Assembly (NCBI GenBank): GCA_018241685.1
Contig: JAFEDJ010000017.1
Span: 1-37,142, forward strand
Direction: 5' to 3'
Origin: Pseudomonadota bacterium
Lineage (GTDB): Bacteria; Pseudomonadota; Gammaproteobacteria; Burkholderiales; Rhodocyclaceae
DNA length: 37,142 nt
Positions 1 to 9,097 of this stretch are shown here, one piece after another. Numbering within the stretch: position 1 is the stretch's first letter; the number at the start of each line of letters is the position of its first letter. The notes beneath the pieces were generated by a model. That model had not been told where the DNA came from. It saw only the letters and a list, made by a program, of their open reading frames with translations, and made no database searches. Made by a program: the position numbers and the translations under genes.

Positions 1-32
1 CCCAATTCGATCTCGACGTTACGGTGGGCCAT
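1..32 (-). CDS. Start of an outward-reading ORF (partial)
   Basis: An ATG at 32-30 on the minus strand opens a reading frame MAHRNVEIEL... that runs off the window. The identical start occurs at the other end. Only about 10 codons are visible, so the product is unknown. A transposase of the element carrying the terminal repeat is the obvious guess, but nothing in so few residues proves it. Confidence 0.3.
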   Translation of the reverse strand, partial: MAHRNVEIEL

Positions 33-128
33 CGCTCAGATACGGGCCCATAGCCTTCAGCGATGCCCGTGCTGCACACGGAAAAAGGTAGGAAATTGAT
101 CCGTCACTTTAGTGACACAGTAAGACTA
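1..128. repeat. Left terminal repeat (inverted copy at right end)
   Basis: Bases 1-125 are a perfect inverted copy of 37018-37142, so the same sequence faces outward at both window ends. Inside it are a CATCGCT/AGCGATG hairpin (30-36 with 59-65) and the palindrome GTCACTTTAGTGAC (103-116). The outermost 32 bases are the start of an outward-reading ORF. The sequence looks like the 5' end of a multicopy element. It may mark a composite mobile region, or simply the point where an assembly stopped at a repeat. I could not assign an IS family. Confidence 0.8.
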
Positions 129-443
129 AGGCTGTTTCCGATCTACTAAGGACCGGGAAACCATAGGTAGGCGGTAATCACGACACGTGATGACCGTCGT
201 CGCGACTGCGATAGAAATACCGCACCGTGGATGTTCGGGACGTTTTCACAGATGGCCGTTAAAGCTTGCGGATGGGGTGCACGACGGGGTGCCAAACATC
301 AGATGTAATCACAGTGCCTGCGTGTGCTAGACGCAGTGGGTGTGGAATGACTACACCAGGATTCATTGCCGGGAGGCAAGACACGATGGCGCCCATTGCA
401 GGTGCTGTTTGGCGTTTCTGGATTCCATTTTTAGAATCAGTGT
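129..443. other. Stretch without recognised gene
   Basis: This lies between two copies of the terminal repeat. Short open frames exist on both strands, but none has a recognisable domain or a convincing ribosome binding site. It may be the remainder of a decayed mobile element. Confidence 0.5.
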
Positions 444-542
444 CATCGCTCAGATACTGGCCCATAGCCTTCAGCGATGTCCCTGCTGCACACGGAAAAA
501 AGCAGGAAATTGATCCATCACTTTAGTGACACAGTAAGACTA
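444..542. repeat. Second, diverged copy of the terminal repeat
   Basis: These 99 bases align without gaps to 30-128 in the same orientation, with six substitutions (93/99 identical). Homology begins at the CATCGCT hairpin arm and ends after TAAGACTA. The ORF that follows the outer copy is absent here: after the shared ATG the sequence is unrelated. It therefore looks like the end of an older, truncated copy of the same element. Confidence 0.8.
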
Positions 543-599
543 GCCTAGCCGTCTCGGCAGAGGTCAATCGCATCGTCTTCCTCATATGGCGAATAGCTT

Positions 600-735
600 G
601 TGCGAGGGACCATTCTGGGTGAGAGAGGACAGACTCGTTTGAAGCAGTTCATTTTGGTTTCCACCAGACTGCGTCGGTGGTAGCCGCTCCACTTCTTCCA
701 GATTCGACGCCCGAATCGCTGGCAGGCCCACAGGG
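600..735 (-). pseudogene. IS5-family transposase C-terminal remnant
   Basis: On the minus strand the translation contains WKKWSGYHRRSLVETKM followed by NCFKR. This matches the conserved C-terminal region of IS5-group DDE transposases, around the catalytic glutamate in the RRSLVETKM stretch. No start codon, N-terminal part or inverted repeat is visible, so only a fragment remains. It lies between the repeat at 444-542 and the terminator of the aldolase operon. Recognition is from motif memory only. Confidence 0.5.
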
Positions 736-826
736 CTTCATTGCATGATGCCGTACCACTGCATGTCAGTGTCCCGCCAGACCGTCAGCGAACCTCGGGC
801 CTTGAGTGCCACTTTGTAGTCCGCCC

Positions 827-852
827 AAAAAGCAGCCCGCATGCGCGGGCTG
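827..852 (-). terminator. Rho-independent terminator of the lower-pathway operon
   Basis: CAGCCCGC and GCGGGCTG form an 8-bp stem around a 4-base loop. On the minus strand the stem is followed by CTTTTTGG. It lies about 120 bases downstream of the aldolase stop codon, in the right orientation to end the hydratase-dehydrogenase-aldolase transcript. Confidence 0.7.
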
Positions 853-973
853 TGAAATCCCGGTTCAAGTATCAGAACAGCGAGGAGGAGAGGCTGCTGC
901 CCATGAATGTCCGCTGACGATGCGAACTGGGTGGACTTCGTAGACGGGGTTTGCGGGCCAAGGCCCGAACCGC

Positions 974-2002
974 TCAGATAAGGGCGCGTTCTCGCGCCAT
1001 CGTAATGGCCGTGTCTTCGATCATGTCCTCCTGCCCGCCGACCATGCCGCGGCGGCCCAGCTCGACGAGGATGTCGCGGGCCGGCACGCCGTACTTCTTG
1101 GAGGCGCGCTTGGCGAACAGCAGGAAGGAGCCGTACACGCCGGCGTAGCCGAGGGTCAGCGCGTCGCGGTCGATGCGGATCGGGAAGTCCATGATAGGCA
1201 CCACCAGGTCTTCGGCGACGTCGGTGATCTTGGCCACATCCACGCCGGTCTCGATGCCCATCAGGCTGCACACGGCGATCAGCACTTCCATCGGGGTGTT
1301 GCCGGCTCCGGCACCCAGGCCGGCGGCGGCCGCGTCGATGCGCGTGGCGCCCACTTCGATGGCGGCGATGCTGTTGGCGACGCCCATCGCCAGGTTGTGG
1401 TGGCCGTGGAAACCGAGTTCGGTTTCGGGCTTCAGCGCCTCACGCACGGCGCTGAGGCGGGCCTTCACGGTTTCCGGCAACAGGTGGCCGGCGGAGTCGG
1501 TCACGTAGATGCAGTTGGCGCCGTAGCTCTCCATCAACCTGGCCTGCTTGACCAGCCCTTCGGGGTTGTTCATGTGGGCCATCATCAGGAAGCCGACGGT
1601 GTCCAGGTCGAGCTTTCGGGCCATCGTGATGTGCTGTTCGGACACATCGGCCTCGGTGCAGTGGGTGGCGACGCGGATCGTGGACACGCCCAGCTCTTTC
1701 GCCATCTTCAGGTGATCGACAGTGCCGATGCCCGGCAGCAGCAGTGCGGAGACCTTGGCCTGCTTCATCAGCGGGATGACGGTGGACAGGTATTCCTCGT
1801 CGGTGTGGGCCGGGAAGCCGTAGTTCACCGAGCTGCCGCCCAGGCCGTCGCCGTGGGTGACTTCGATCAGCGGCACGCCGGCGGCGTCGAGGCCGGTGGC
1901 GATGCTCTTCATCTGCTCCAGGCTCATCAGGTGACGCTTGGGGTGCATGCCGTCCCGCAGGGTCATGTCATGAACGCGGATTTTTGTGCCTTTGAGTTCC
2001 AT
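974..2002 (-). CDS. dmpG: 4-hydroxy-2-oxovalerate aldolase
   Basis: A pyruvate-specific class II aldolase of 342 aa that splits 4-hydroxy-2-oxovalerate into pyruvate and acetaldehyde, the last ring-derived C-C cleavage of meta pathways (DmpG/BphI/MhpE family). The family signature LRDGMH lies at residues 15-20, including Arg16, Asp17 and His20. The metal-binding HGHH sits at 199-202, with Asp17, His199 and His201 as expected ligands. The ATG at 2002 was chosen because AAGGAAG lies just upstream and the length fits the family; the frame is open further upstream, but that part overlaps the dehydrogenase. It starts 11 bases after the dehydrogenase stop. In this family the two proteins form a complex that channels acetaldehyde. 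Confidence 0.93.
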   Translation of the reverse strand: MELKGTKIRVHDMTLRDGMHPKRHLMSLEQMKSIATGLDAAGVPLIEVTHGDGLGGSSVNYGFPAHTDEEYLSTVIPLMKQAKVSALLLPGIGTVDHLKMAKELGVSTIRVATHCTEADVSEQHITMARKLDLDTVGFLMMAHMNNPEGLVKQARLMESYGANCIYVTDSAGHLLPETVKARLSAVREALKPETELGFHGHHNLAMGVANSIAAIEVGATRIDAAAAGLGAGAGNTPMEVLIAVCSLMGIETGVDVAKITDVAEDLVVPIMDFPIRIDRDALTLGYAGVYGSFLLFAKRASKKYGVPARDILVELGRRGMVGGQEDMIEDTAITMARERALI

Positions 2003-2013
2003 GGCGGTCTTCC

Positions 2014-2925
2014 TTACGCGGTAACGGGTTGAAGGGTCAGGTGGCCTGCGAGGATCTCCTCGGCGAACATCTCGGCGGTGCGGGCGGCGGCAGCAGTCAT
2101 GATGTCGAGGTTGCCGGCGTACTTCGGCAGGTAGTCGCCGAGGCCTTCGACTTCGAGATAGACCGACACACGGTTGCCGTCGAAGACCGGGCCGTTCACC
2201 AGGCGGTAGCCGGGCACGTACTTCTGGACTTCCTGGATCATCGCGGCGATGGATTCGCGGATCGCGTCCTGCTGCGGTTCGCCTTCGACCAGGCAATGCA
2301 CGGTGTCGCGCATCATCAGCGGGGGCTCGGCCGGGTTGATGATGATGATGGCCTTGCCCTTTTTCGCGCCGCCGACCTTCTCGACCGCACCGGCGGTGGT
2401 GCGGGTGAATTCGTCGATGTTCTTGCGGGTGCCGGGGCCGGCGCTCTTGCTGGAGACGGTGGCGATGATTTCGCCGTATTCCACCGGCTGCACGCGGGAG
2501 ATCGCGGCGACCATCGGGATCGTCGCCTGGCCACCACAGGTGACCATGTTGACGTTCATCTCGCGCTGACCCACGTGCTGCTTGAGGTTGACCGGCGGCA
2601 CGCAGTAGGGGCCGATGGCGGCCGGGGTCAGGTCGACCATCAGCACGCCGAGCTCGTTGAGCTTGCGGCTGTTCTCGGCATGCACGTAGGCGGAGGTGGC
2701 GTCGAAGGCGATCTGCACGCCATCGGCGAGTACGTGGGGCAGGAGGCCGTCCACGCCGTCGGCGGTGGTCTTGAGGCCCATCTCACGGGCGCGCTTCAAG
2801 CCGTCCGATTCCGGGTCGATGCCGACCATCCACACCGGCTCCAGCACCGGGCTACGCTGCAGCTTGGCCAGCAGGTCCGTGCCGATGTTGCCCGGGCCGA
2901 TCAGGGCGCATTTGATTTTCTTCAT
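2014..2925 (-). CDS. dmpF: Acetaldehyde dehydrogenase (acylating)
   Basis: A 303-aa cytosolic enzyme converting acetaldehyde, NAD+ and CoA to acetyl-CoA (DmpF/BphJ/MhpF family). The N-terminal Rossmann motif GPGNIG spans residues 10-15, and the catalytic cysteine is Cys130 in [10 protein letters not shown]. The C-terminal dimerisation part is complete and the length is normal. An AAGGATT ribosome site precedes the ATG. It is the middle gene of a minus-strand operon, 102 bases after the hydratase and 11 bases before its partner aldolase, the usual order for the channelling complex. Together they feed ring carbon into central metabolism. Confidence 0.94.
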   Translation of the reverse strand: MKKIKCALIGPGNIGTDLLAKLQRSPVLEPVWMVGIDPESDGLKRAREMGLKTTADGVDGLLPHVLADGVQIAFDATSAYVHAENSRKLNELGVLMVDLTPAAIGPYCVPPVNLKQHVGQREMNVNMVTCGGQATIPMVAAISRVQPVEYGEIIATVSSKSAGPGTRKNIDEFTRTTAGAVEKVGGAKKGKAIIIINPAEPPLMMRDTVHCLVEGEPQQDAIRESIAAMIQEVQKYVPGYRLVNGPVFDGNRVSVYLEVEGLGDYLPKYAGNLDIMTAAAARTAEMFAEEILAGHLTLQPVTA

Positions 2926-3027
2926 GGCGAATCCTTGTGGGGTATCGTTGGGTCTGGGATGTCGAGCACGCGACGGGGCGAGCGAGTGGGAGGGATTCCG
3001 CCCCGCCGCGCGACGACAAACGGACGA

Positions 3028-3822
3028 TCAGACAAAGCGCACCGAGCAGCCGCCGATGCCGGCGATGGTGAGACGCAGGTTGTCCCCGGCCGTGACGGGC
3101 ACCATCGCGCCGAGCGCGCCGGAGAGGATGATTTCACCCGCCTTCAGCGGAATGCCAAGACGGCCGAGGGTATTGGCGAGCCACACCACTGCATTCACCG
3201 GCGAGGCCATCGTGGCCGCGCCAGCACCGGTGACGGCCACTTCACCATTCTTTTCCAGCACCATGCCGCAGCTCACGAGGTCCAGCTCGCGAGGATCGAC
3301 TAGGCGAGAGCCGAGCACGAAGACACCGCAGGACGCATTGTCAGCCACCGTGTCCTGGATGCGGATCTTCCAGTCGCGGATGCGCGAGTCGACGATCTCG
3401 AAGCAGGCCATCACACCCTCGGTGGCGGTCAGCACGTCGGCCGCGGTAACGCCCGGCCCGACCAGGTCCTTCTTCAGCACGAAGGCGATTTCCCCTTCGG
3501 CCTTCGGCTGGATTAAGGTGTTCACCGGAATGGCCTCCCCCTCGCCATACACCATGCTGTCCAGCAGCCAACCGAAGTCCGGCTGGTGCACACCCAGCAT
3601 GTTCATGACCGCCTTGCTGGTCACCCCGATCTTCTTGCCGACCGTTCGTTCGCCGGCCGCCAGCCGGCGGGCGATGAAAGCTTCCTGGATGGCGTAGGCA
3701 TCCTCGATGCTCAGCTCGGGATACTGGCTGCTGATCGGATCGATGACAGCGGCGCTTCGTAGCGCCTCGTACAGCGTCGCCCCAAGGGCGTCGCGGGTGG
3801 CTTCATCAAGTTTTTTCTGCAT
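3028..3822 (-). CDS. dmpE: 2-hydroxypenta-2,4-dienoate (2-oxopent-4-enoate) hydratase
   Basis: A 264-aa enzyme of the DmpE/MhpD/XylJ hydratase family, within the fumarylacetoacetase-like superfamily. It adds water to 2-hydroxypenta-2,4-dienoate to give 4-hydroxy-2-oxovalerate, the aldolase substrate. The metal-binding acidic residues appear in PKAEGEIAF (Glu109, Glu111) and FEIVDSRI (Glu142). An AGGTGA ribosome site lies upstream of the ATG. It is first in the lower-pathway operon, so its promoter should lie in 3823-4040; I saw no strong consensus there. The related 4-oxalocrotonate decarboxylase (DmpH type) is the main alternative, but the operon context favours the hydratase. Confidence 0.88.
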   Translation of the reverse strand: MQKKLDEATRDALGATLYEALRSAAVIDPISSQYPELSIEDAYAIQEAFIARRLAAGERTVGKKIGVTSKAVMNMLGVHQPDFGWLLDSMVYGEGEAIPVNTLIQPKAEGEIAFVLKKDLVGPGVTAADVLTATEGVMACFEIVDSRIRDWKIRIQDTVADNASCGVFVLGSRLVDPRELDLVSCGMVLEKNGEVAVTGAGAATMASPVNAVVWLANTLGRLGIPLKAGEIILSGALGAMVPVTAGDNLRLTIAGIGGCSVRFV

Positions 3823-4040
3823 GCAATCACCTGTCGATTCGAAGCGTTATTAAATGAAGGAGTACAGCGACTCCCCGGACGTCGGAGCGTGACGGATAGA
3901 CAACCGACATTGAAACTCGCAATTAGCGTAAAGACAGAGCACCGTAAATAAGGCAAACAGGCCGTTATCCAATTACCTTATATGTATGCTTCCCGTTCAG
4001 CACGTTAATGTGCGACGCGCCTATTTGCATTTATTGATGT

Positions 4041-6467
4041 CTAACCAATAATCGATCGAATAGTAGACTCCGGCCGGTCCGACGTTGAGGGAAACGTTAT
4101 TTCAGGCTTAAGCAGGATCGCAGAGAGTGCCGGGATCATGATGACGGCGCCAAACATATTCCAGAGAAACATGAATGTCAGAAGCAGTCCCATGTCCGCC
4201 TGAAACTTGATTTCGGAAAAGATCCACGTAGCCACACCAAGAGCGAGCATGACCCCAGTCAGTGCAACCGCTACTCCAGTGGTCTTTAAGGTCTCGAAAT
4301 AGGCGGCCTTCAGGTTGAGCCCTTGCTCGAGGTAATACTCCATCTTGTTATAAATATAGATTCCATAGTCAACACCAATACCAATCCCGAGAGCGATGAC
4401 AGGCAATGTCGCTACCTTCACCCCAAGCCCCAGCTTTGCCATGATTCCTTCGCACAGAACCGAGGTGATATAGAGGGGCAGCATGATGCACATGGTGACG
4501 CGCCAGGACTTGAACTCCCACAAGACCAGAAGTGCCACGATGCCGTACACGAGGGCGAGCATCAGCGGTTCAGACTGCTTGATAACGATATTGGTCGCCG
4601 CCTCAATGCCGGCATTGCCCGCCGCGAGTTCAAAGTGGATATTTTCGTCGTTGTTATCAGCGGCAAACCTCTCAACCGCAGCGACCACCCTGCTCAAGGT
4701 TTCGGCTTTGTGATCCTGCAGGAAGATCGTCACCGGCACCATCGAGCATTCGCTGTTGTAAAGCTCCGTGGGCAGCATGCGATGGGCAGCATTTGAGCTG
4801 AACCGGTTGCGGGTAATAGCCTGCCAACGCATGTCTCCGCCATTCTGCCCCGCCAGCACCTTCTTCATGGATGAAAAAAGCGATGAAGTGGACTCAACCC
4901 CGGGCACACTCTCCATTTCCCATTGGAACTGGTCCACCGTAGCGGCGACCGGATATGAGCCGCATTCGCCCTTCGGGGTTGTTACCATGACAACGAAGAC
5001 GTCTGGACTGGTGGCATAGTGGCTGGCGATGAAGGCATTGTCCTTGTTGTAGCGCGAGTCAACCCGCAACTCTGGCGCCCCCGGATCCAAGTCGCCGATC
5101 TTCAGATCTCGGCTCAGCGTGAAACCCGTGGCAAAGATCACCGCCGATAGCCCCACCGCCACCCATGCCGTGCGCGGCTCGGCGAAACGGGACAACACCT
5201 GAGCCCACTCGTAGCTGCCTTTCATCCGCTGGCGCTGACGACGCAGGCCTGCCTCACTGACGTCGAGGTAGGACATGAGCAGCGGCAGTAGAAACATCTT
5301 CGTAAAGATGATCACCGCCACACCGATACTGGCGCTTATCGCGAGTTCACGGATCACACCTATATCGATGACCAGCAGGGTCGAGAATCCCACGGCATCA
5401 CACAGCAACGCGATGGTGCCGGGAATGAAAAGAACCCGGAAGGTTGCCTTTGCGGCCTCAATTGCCGATCGCCCTTGAACCCGCTCACTGGCCATCGTGC
5501 TGATGTTCTGCACCGCATGGCTTACACCGATGGCGAAGGTCAAGAAGGGCACCAGAATCGAGTAAGGATCCAGCCCCAGACCCAGCAGACTCACAATGCC
5601 GAGTTGCCAGATCACTGCGAGGCCGCAGCAGAAGACTGTTGCAAAGGTACTGCGCCAGCAACGAGAGTAGAGCCACAGCACCACGATCGTGAGGGCCAGG
5701 GTGACCGCAAAGAACACCCCGATTGCCTTGGCGCCGTCGATCAGATCCCCCACCACCTTGGCAAAACCGGTAATGTGAATGCGGATGCCTTCGTTCTGGT
5801 ATTTGTCTCGCACCAGTTCCTCAAGGCGGCGCGACAGTTTTCCATAATCGATTCGGCTGCCACTCTGCGGATCGACCTCCAGTAGCGGCGCAAGCACGAT
5901 CGCGGAGCGCTGATCACTGGCCACGAGGGTGCCGACGATGCCCGAGCGGGCCACGTTGGTACGCACGTTCTCCACTGCTGCAGGCGAACCATCGAAACTC
6001 TGGGGAATGATCTGCCCAGCGGTCAGCCCCTCCTCGACCACCTCGATCCACATCACGTTTGGGGTCCACAGGGATTTCATCGCACCGCGGTCCACCCCTG
6101 GAATGTAGAACACCTCGTCCGTGATCTTCTTGAGAGTCTCCAGGAACTCCTTATCGTAGATATCACCTCGAGTGTTCTCAACCGCCACCCGAATCACGTT
6201 ACCCAGCGGGCGCAGTTCATTCTCAAACTTGAGGTAGTTGGCGATATAGGGGTGAGATGTCGGGACCATCTTCTGGAAACTCGCGTCCGGACGTAATTGG
6301 GCGGCAAAGTAAGCCAGGATCACCGTAGCCAGCAGAAAGAAGACGAGTCCAGGCAAGCGTAAGCGGGCAAACTGCTGCTCGAAGAAATTCTCGAAAGCCC
6401 GCAGCTTGCCGTGATGCTTGAGATCGGCATCGCCCAGTTGTTTCAGGCTCTGTTCGCTTGTTTTCAT
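4041..6467 (-). CDS. RND/MMPL-family transporter
   Basis: An 808-aa inner-membrane protein of the RND superfamily (MMPL/hydrophobe exporter type). It has one N-terminal membrane helix (about 38-58), a large periplasmic loop, a helix bundle, a second large loop and a second bundle. The C-terminal half carries GIGVDYGIYI near residue 700, typical of the proton-relay helix. The matching helix of the first half reads FAIGVSHAVQ. The ATG at 6467 is preferred over one nine codons upstream because AAGGTGA sits in front of it and overlaps the stop of the preceding gene. Substrate and direction of transport are unknown. Its neighbours DUF1302, DUF1329 and YCF48 point to handling of a hydrophobic substrate across the envelope. 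Confidence 0.85.
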   Translation of the reverse strand: MKTSEQSLKQLGDADLKHHGKLRAFENFFEQQFARLRLPGLVFFLLATVILAYFAAQLRPDASFQKMVPTSHPYIANYLKFENELRPLGNVIRVAVENTRGDIYDKEFLETLKKITDEVFYIPGVDRGAMKSLWTPNVMWIEVVEEGLTAGQIIPQSFDGSPAAVENVRTNVARSGIVGTLVASDQRSAIVLAPLLEVDPQSGSRIDYGKLSRRLEELVRDKYQNEGIRIHITGFAKVVGDLIDGAKAIGVFFAVTLALTIVVLWLYSRCWRSTFATVFCCGLAVIWQLGIVSLLGLGLDPYSILVPFLTFAIGVSHAVQNISTMASERVQGRSAIEAAKATFRVLFIPGTIALLCDAVGFSTLLVIDIGVIRELAISASIGVAVIIFTKMFLLPLLMSYLDVSEAGLRRQRQRMKGSYEWAQVLSRFAEPRTAWVAVGLSAVIFATGFTLSRDLKIGDLDPGAPELRVDSRYNKDNAFIASHYATSPDVFVVMVTTPKGECGSYPVAATVDQFQWEMESVPGVESTSSLFSSMKKVLAGQNGGDMRWQAITRNRFSSNAAHRMLPTELYNSECSMVPVTIFLQDHKAETLSRVVAAVERFAADNNDENIHFELAAGNAGIEAATNIVIKQSEPLMLALVYGIVALLVLWEFKSWRVTMCIMLPLYITSVLCEGIMAKLGLGVKVATLPVIALGIGIGVDYGIYIYNKMEYYLEQGLNLKAAYFETLKTTGVAVALTGVMLALGVATWIFSEIKFQADMGLLLTFMFLWNMFGAVIMIPALSAILLKPEITFPSTSDRPESTIRSIIG

Positions 6468-6474
6468 CTGTATG

Positions 6475-7635
6475 TCACCTTGTCGTGTCATCAAGGTTCA
6501 GGATCGAAGCTCCACCGCCCCCCACGATCAGAATGCCCTTGTCCAAGGGCAAGAAAGCCGCAACCGGACGCCCGGGATGAGTCTTTTGATGCATGAAAGT
6601 CTGCCCATGGTCGAGACTGATCAGCAGGCTGCGGTCGGCCGCCAACAGCAGGACGCGCCCATCCGGCAGGACGCTGCCTCCAACCAGAGTCTTGTTGATC
6701 AGGCGCGGCTGCGCCTTCCATGTATGTCCGTCGTCATCCGATCGGAGGACGTTGCCGGCAAAGCCGAAGGTAAGCAGCGTGGAATTCGACAGCCCCAGCA
6801 CACCATACAAATGGCCGGAATAGCCGGTATCCAGGGTTTCCCAGGTTTTTCCCTGGTCCCGGGAGCGACGCAGTTTGCCTGCCTCACCAGCAATTATCAG
6901 GCTGCCGTCATCGAGTACAGTGATGGCGTTATAGTGGTAACCGTCTGGATTGCTGATCCGCCCCCCGCAGGACGCCCACGATTTTCCGCCATCGGCAGTG
7001 TAAAAGAGCTGACCGAAGGACCCGATTGCAAACCCTTCGGAAACGCTGCGGAACCACAAACCCAGCAATGGCCTGGATGGGCCAAACTCAGCGCCAGCCG
7101 AGGCATCCTCAAGAGCTGCCTTCCATGCATCCAGAGCTATGGTTGCCGCCTCTCGGGAATTGGGGGCGGCCTTCTCGACGGCAATCCTCGCCGCCTCGAC
7201 GCGTGCCTGCAGATCCCTCAGCACGGCTCCGTTAGCCGCCCGTCCATCGAACTGCTTGCGCCAACTAAGCCCGGCATCGGTGGACAGCAAAATTACGCCA
7301 TCATGCCCAGTCGCCCAGCCAATTTCGGGGGAAACAAAAAAAAGACTCGTGAGCGTCACAGACACAGGTACGGTCGACTGCTTCCACGTTACACCGCGAT
7401 CATCCGAGTAAATGATGATGCCGCGCTCTCCTGCAGCCACCAGGCGGTCGCCGGCCCGGGCAACTGCAAGCATCATGCTCTTGGATGCCAGTGGCGACTG
7501 GCGGGCCGGTCGTTCCAGGAGATCAATCGCAGCGTTTGCCCCCGGTACATTGGTCAATAGACATATCAGTCCCAGCACCAACGCCTTAGGGAAACGGCGT
7601 AATGGAAAAAAGTGAGTAAGTAAGGGGTCGCTCAT
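6475..7635 (-). CDS. Exported YCF48/BNR-repeat protein
   Basis: 386 aa with an N-terminal signal peptide (cleavage likely after GANA, about residue 35). The rest is a beta-propeller-like repeat protein with recurring D-x-G-x-T/S-W motifs such as DDRGVTWK, TDAGLSWRK, ADGGKSWA and DQGKTWE. These are the BNR/YCF48 pattern of photosystem II assembly-like proteins in non-photosynthetic bacteria. A helical insert of roughly 50 residues (about 135-185) interrupts the propeller. It ends 7 bases before the RND start, so the two are probably co-translated. Its function is not known; in this gene neighbourhood a periplasmic accessory role for the transporter is a reasonable inference. Confidence 0.8.
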   Translation of the reverse strand: MSDPLLTHFFPLRRFPKALVLGLICLLTNVPGANAAIDLLERPARQSPLASKSMMLAVARAGDRLVAAGERGIIIYSDDRGVTWKQSTVPVSVTLTSLFFVSPEIGWATGHDGVILLSTDAGLSWRKQFDGRAANGAVLRDLQARVEAARIAVEKAAPNSREAATIALDAWKAALEDASAGAEFGPSRPLLGLWFRSVSEGFAIGSFGQLFYTADGGKSWASCGGRISNPDGYHYNAITVLDDGSLIIAGEAGKLRRSRDQGKTWETLDTGYSGHLYGVLGLSNSTLLTFGFAGNVLRSDDDGHTWKAQPRLINKTLVGGSVLPDGRVLLLAADRSLLISLDHGQTFMHQKTHPGRPVAAFLPLDKGILIVGGGGASILNLDDTTR

Positions 7636-7716
7636 GATGGGCCCTGCAGAATATTGCTTGCCGAGTTAGGCTAGTCGGATGGGACGGCTTCGATACGCCA
7701 CCCCATCCATATGTCA

Positions 7717-9075
7717 TCAGTTCGCCTGGCGACGCAGGGCTTCCGTGGAGAAAGCGCTTAGCGTCAATTTCTCACCGAACTTCGACGGCCGTTCCTCGTT
7801 CATCATGTCGGAGGCGAGATAGCGCCGGGCCTGCAGGTCGTAAAGAACCTCAGAGATACCCCATGTCATCTGCTGATCGTAGAAGGGCATCAGATGAACC
7901 TCCCGAACCCGCCACAGCTCTCCCCGCCCGTCATATTGGTCGGCGTGGGCAATGGACCAGGAGTCCTCGTCGATATAGAGAACCCGCTTGGCGTACACGT
8001 GACGCATACCGGCCTTCAGCTTGGCCTCAACCACCCAGACGCGGTGCGGCTCATAACGCACAAGATCAGGATTCATGTGCGACGGCTGGATGATGTCCTT
8101 GTACTTCAACGTTTTGCTGCTCAGATTGAAGTTGTTGTAGGAAATAAACATTTCCTTTTTACCGACCAGTTTCCATTCGTAACGGTCAGGCGCACCATTG
8201 AAACCAAAGCGATCATCGATGGTGCGCAGGCCGTCGGCACCATTGCCCGGCGCATCGTAGGCAAACTGCGGCGCACGCAGCACGCGGCGGCTCCCTGGGT
8301 TGTAAATCCAGGCGAGGCGGCCCTCTTTGACCTGGTCAACCGGCTCATGAACCAAAATGCCATCCCCCGCTACACTGGATGGCCCCGTCAGACGAGCGAC
8401 GTAGTAATACAGACGGTTCGGTTCGATCTTGTCCAGCGCTGCGGGGGCGGCAAAGGTCTCCACGCGAGTCACGGGCGTAAAGGCGCCATTCGTCTGAACC
8501 GGAAATTCGGCGTTGTAGCGGGTCCAGACTCCACCGTAGTAGCGGGACATATGATTCCACAGGACTTCCTGCCCATTTTTTGGCACCGGAAAGGGGATCG
8601 TGGTCTTCTCCGCATTTAAGACGCCGTTGCCTCCCTCGGCGAGCTTGGTTTTCATCCCTTCAGCCTTCGCCTGGTCGTAGAGAGCCTGGGGATAGGCCGC
8701 TGTACGATGGCTGGGGTAGATGTGCATTTTGAAGCTGGGGTACCGCTTGAGCATCTCGATCTGCCCAGGCACCAGCTTATCCTTGTACTGATCGGCATTT
8801 GCCGCCGTAATGGTGAACAGAGGCTTTTCAGCAGTCATCGGGTGGGTATAGCCCTTGGCTGCGTCAAAACCCGCGGGTGCCTTGGTAATGCCCCCAGTCC
8901 AGGCCGGGATGCTCCCATCCTTGTTTCCTGCTTTTTCCGCACCAACGGGAGTCAGGTCTTTACCGAGGCGTGCAGCCTCTTCGGTAGTCATGTCCGCGTT
9001 GGCAACGCTGCTAGCCAAAGCAATGGCCACGTTTATAGCCAACAAAGCGCCTTGAAATCTATTCTGGGTTTGCAT
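7717..9075 (-). CDS. DUF1329 periplasmic/outer-membrane protein
   Basis: A 452-aa protein with a signal peptide (cleavage after SVANA, about residue 27) and the DUF1329 fold. Typical blocks are LGKDLTPVGAEKAGN near the mature N-terminus, IYNPGSRRVLRAP in the middle and RVWVVEAKLKAGMRH further on. DUF1329 is related to outer-membrane lipoprotein-sorting (LolB/LolA-like) folds, and its genes very often sit beside DUF1302 genes. No lipobox cysteine is visible. CGGAGA lies upstream of the ATG, and the gene follows the DUF1302 gene after 22 bases. A lipid- or hydrophobe-binding shuttle is inferred. Confidence 0.87.
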   Translation of the reverse strand: MQTQNRFQGALLAINVAIALASSVANADMTTEEAARLGKDLTPVGAEKAGNKDGSIPAWTGGITKAPAGFDAAKGYTHPMTAEKPLFTITAANADQYKDKLVPGQIEMLKRYPSFKMHIYPSHRTAAYPQALYDQAKAEGMKTKLAEGGNGVLNAEKTTIPFPVPKNGQEVLWNHMSRYYGGVWTRYNAEFPVQTNGAFTPVTRVETFAAPAALDKIEPNRLYYYVARLTGPSSVAGDGILVHEPVDQVKEGRLAWIYNPGSRRVLRAPQFAYDAPGNGADGLRTIDDRFGFNGAPDRYEWKLVGKKEMFISYNNFNLSSKTLKYKDIIQPSHMNPDLVRYEPHRVWVVEAKLKAGMRHVYAKRVLYIDEDSWSIAHADQYDGRGELWRVREVHLMPFYDQQMTWGISEVLYDLQARRYLASDMMNEERPSKFGEKLTLSAFSTEALRRQAN

Positions 9076-9097
9076 GCTCGTGTCTCCGTTTTTTTAT

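Noticed and set aside
259..526. Short open frames on both strands between the repeats
   Set aside because: They overlap the repeat copy at 444-542, lack ribosome sites and have no recognisable motif.
2029..3303. A 424-codon open frame on the plus strand
   Set aside because: It is antisense to acetaldehyde dehydrogenase and part of the hydratase. Its His/Gly/Asp-rich composition is typical of a shadow frame.
6418..7560. A 380-codon open frame on the plus strand
   Set aside because: It is antisense to the YCF48-like gene, which has a signal peptide, repeats and tight spacing to the RND gene. The plus frame has no recognisable domain.
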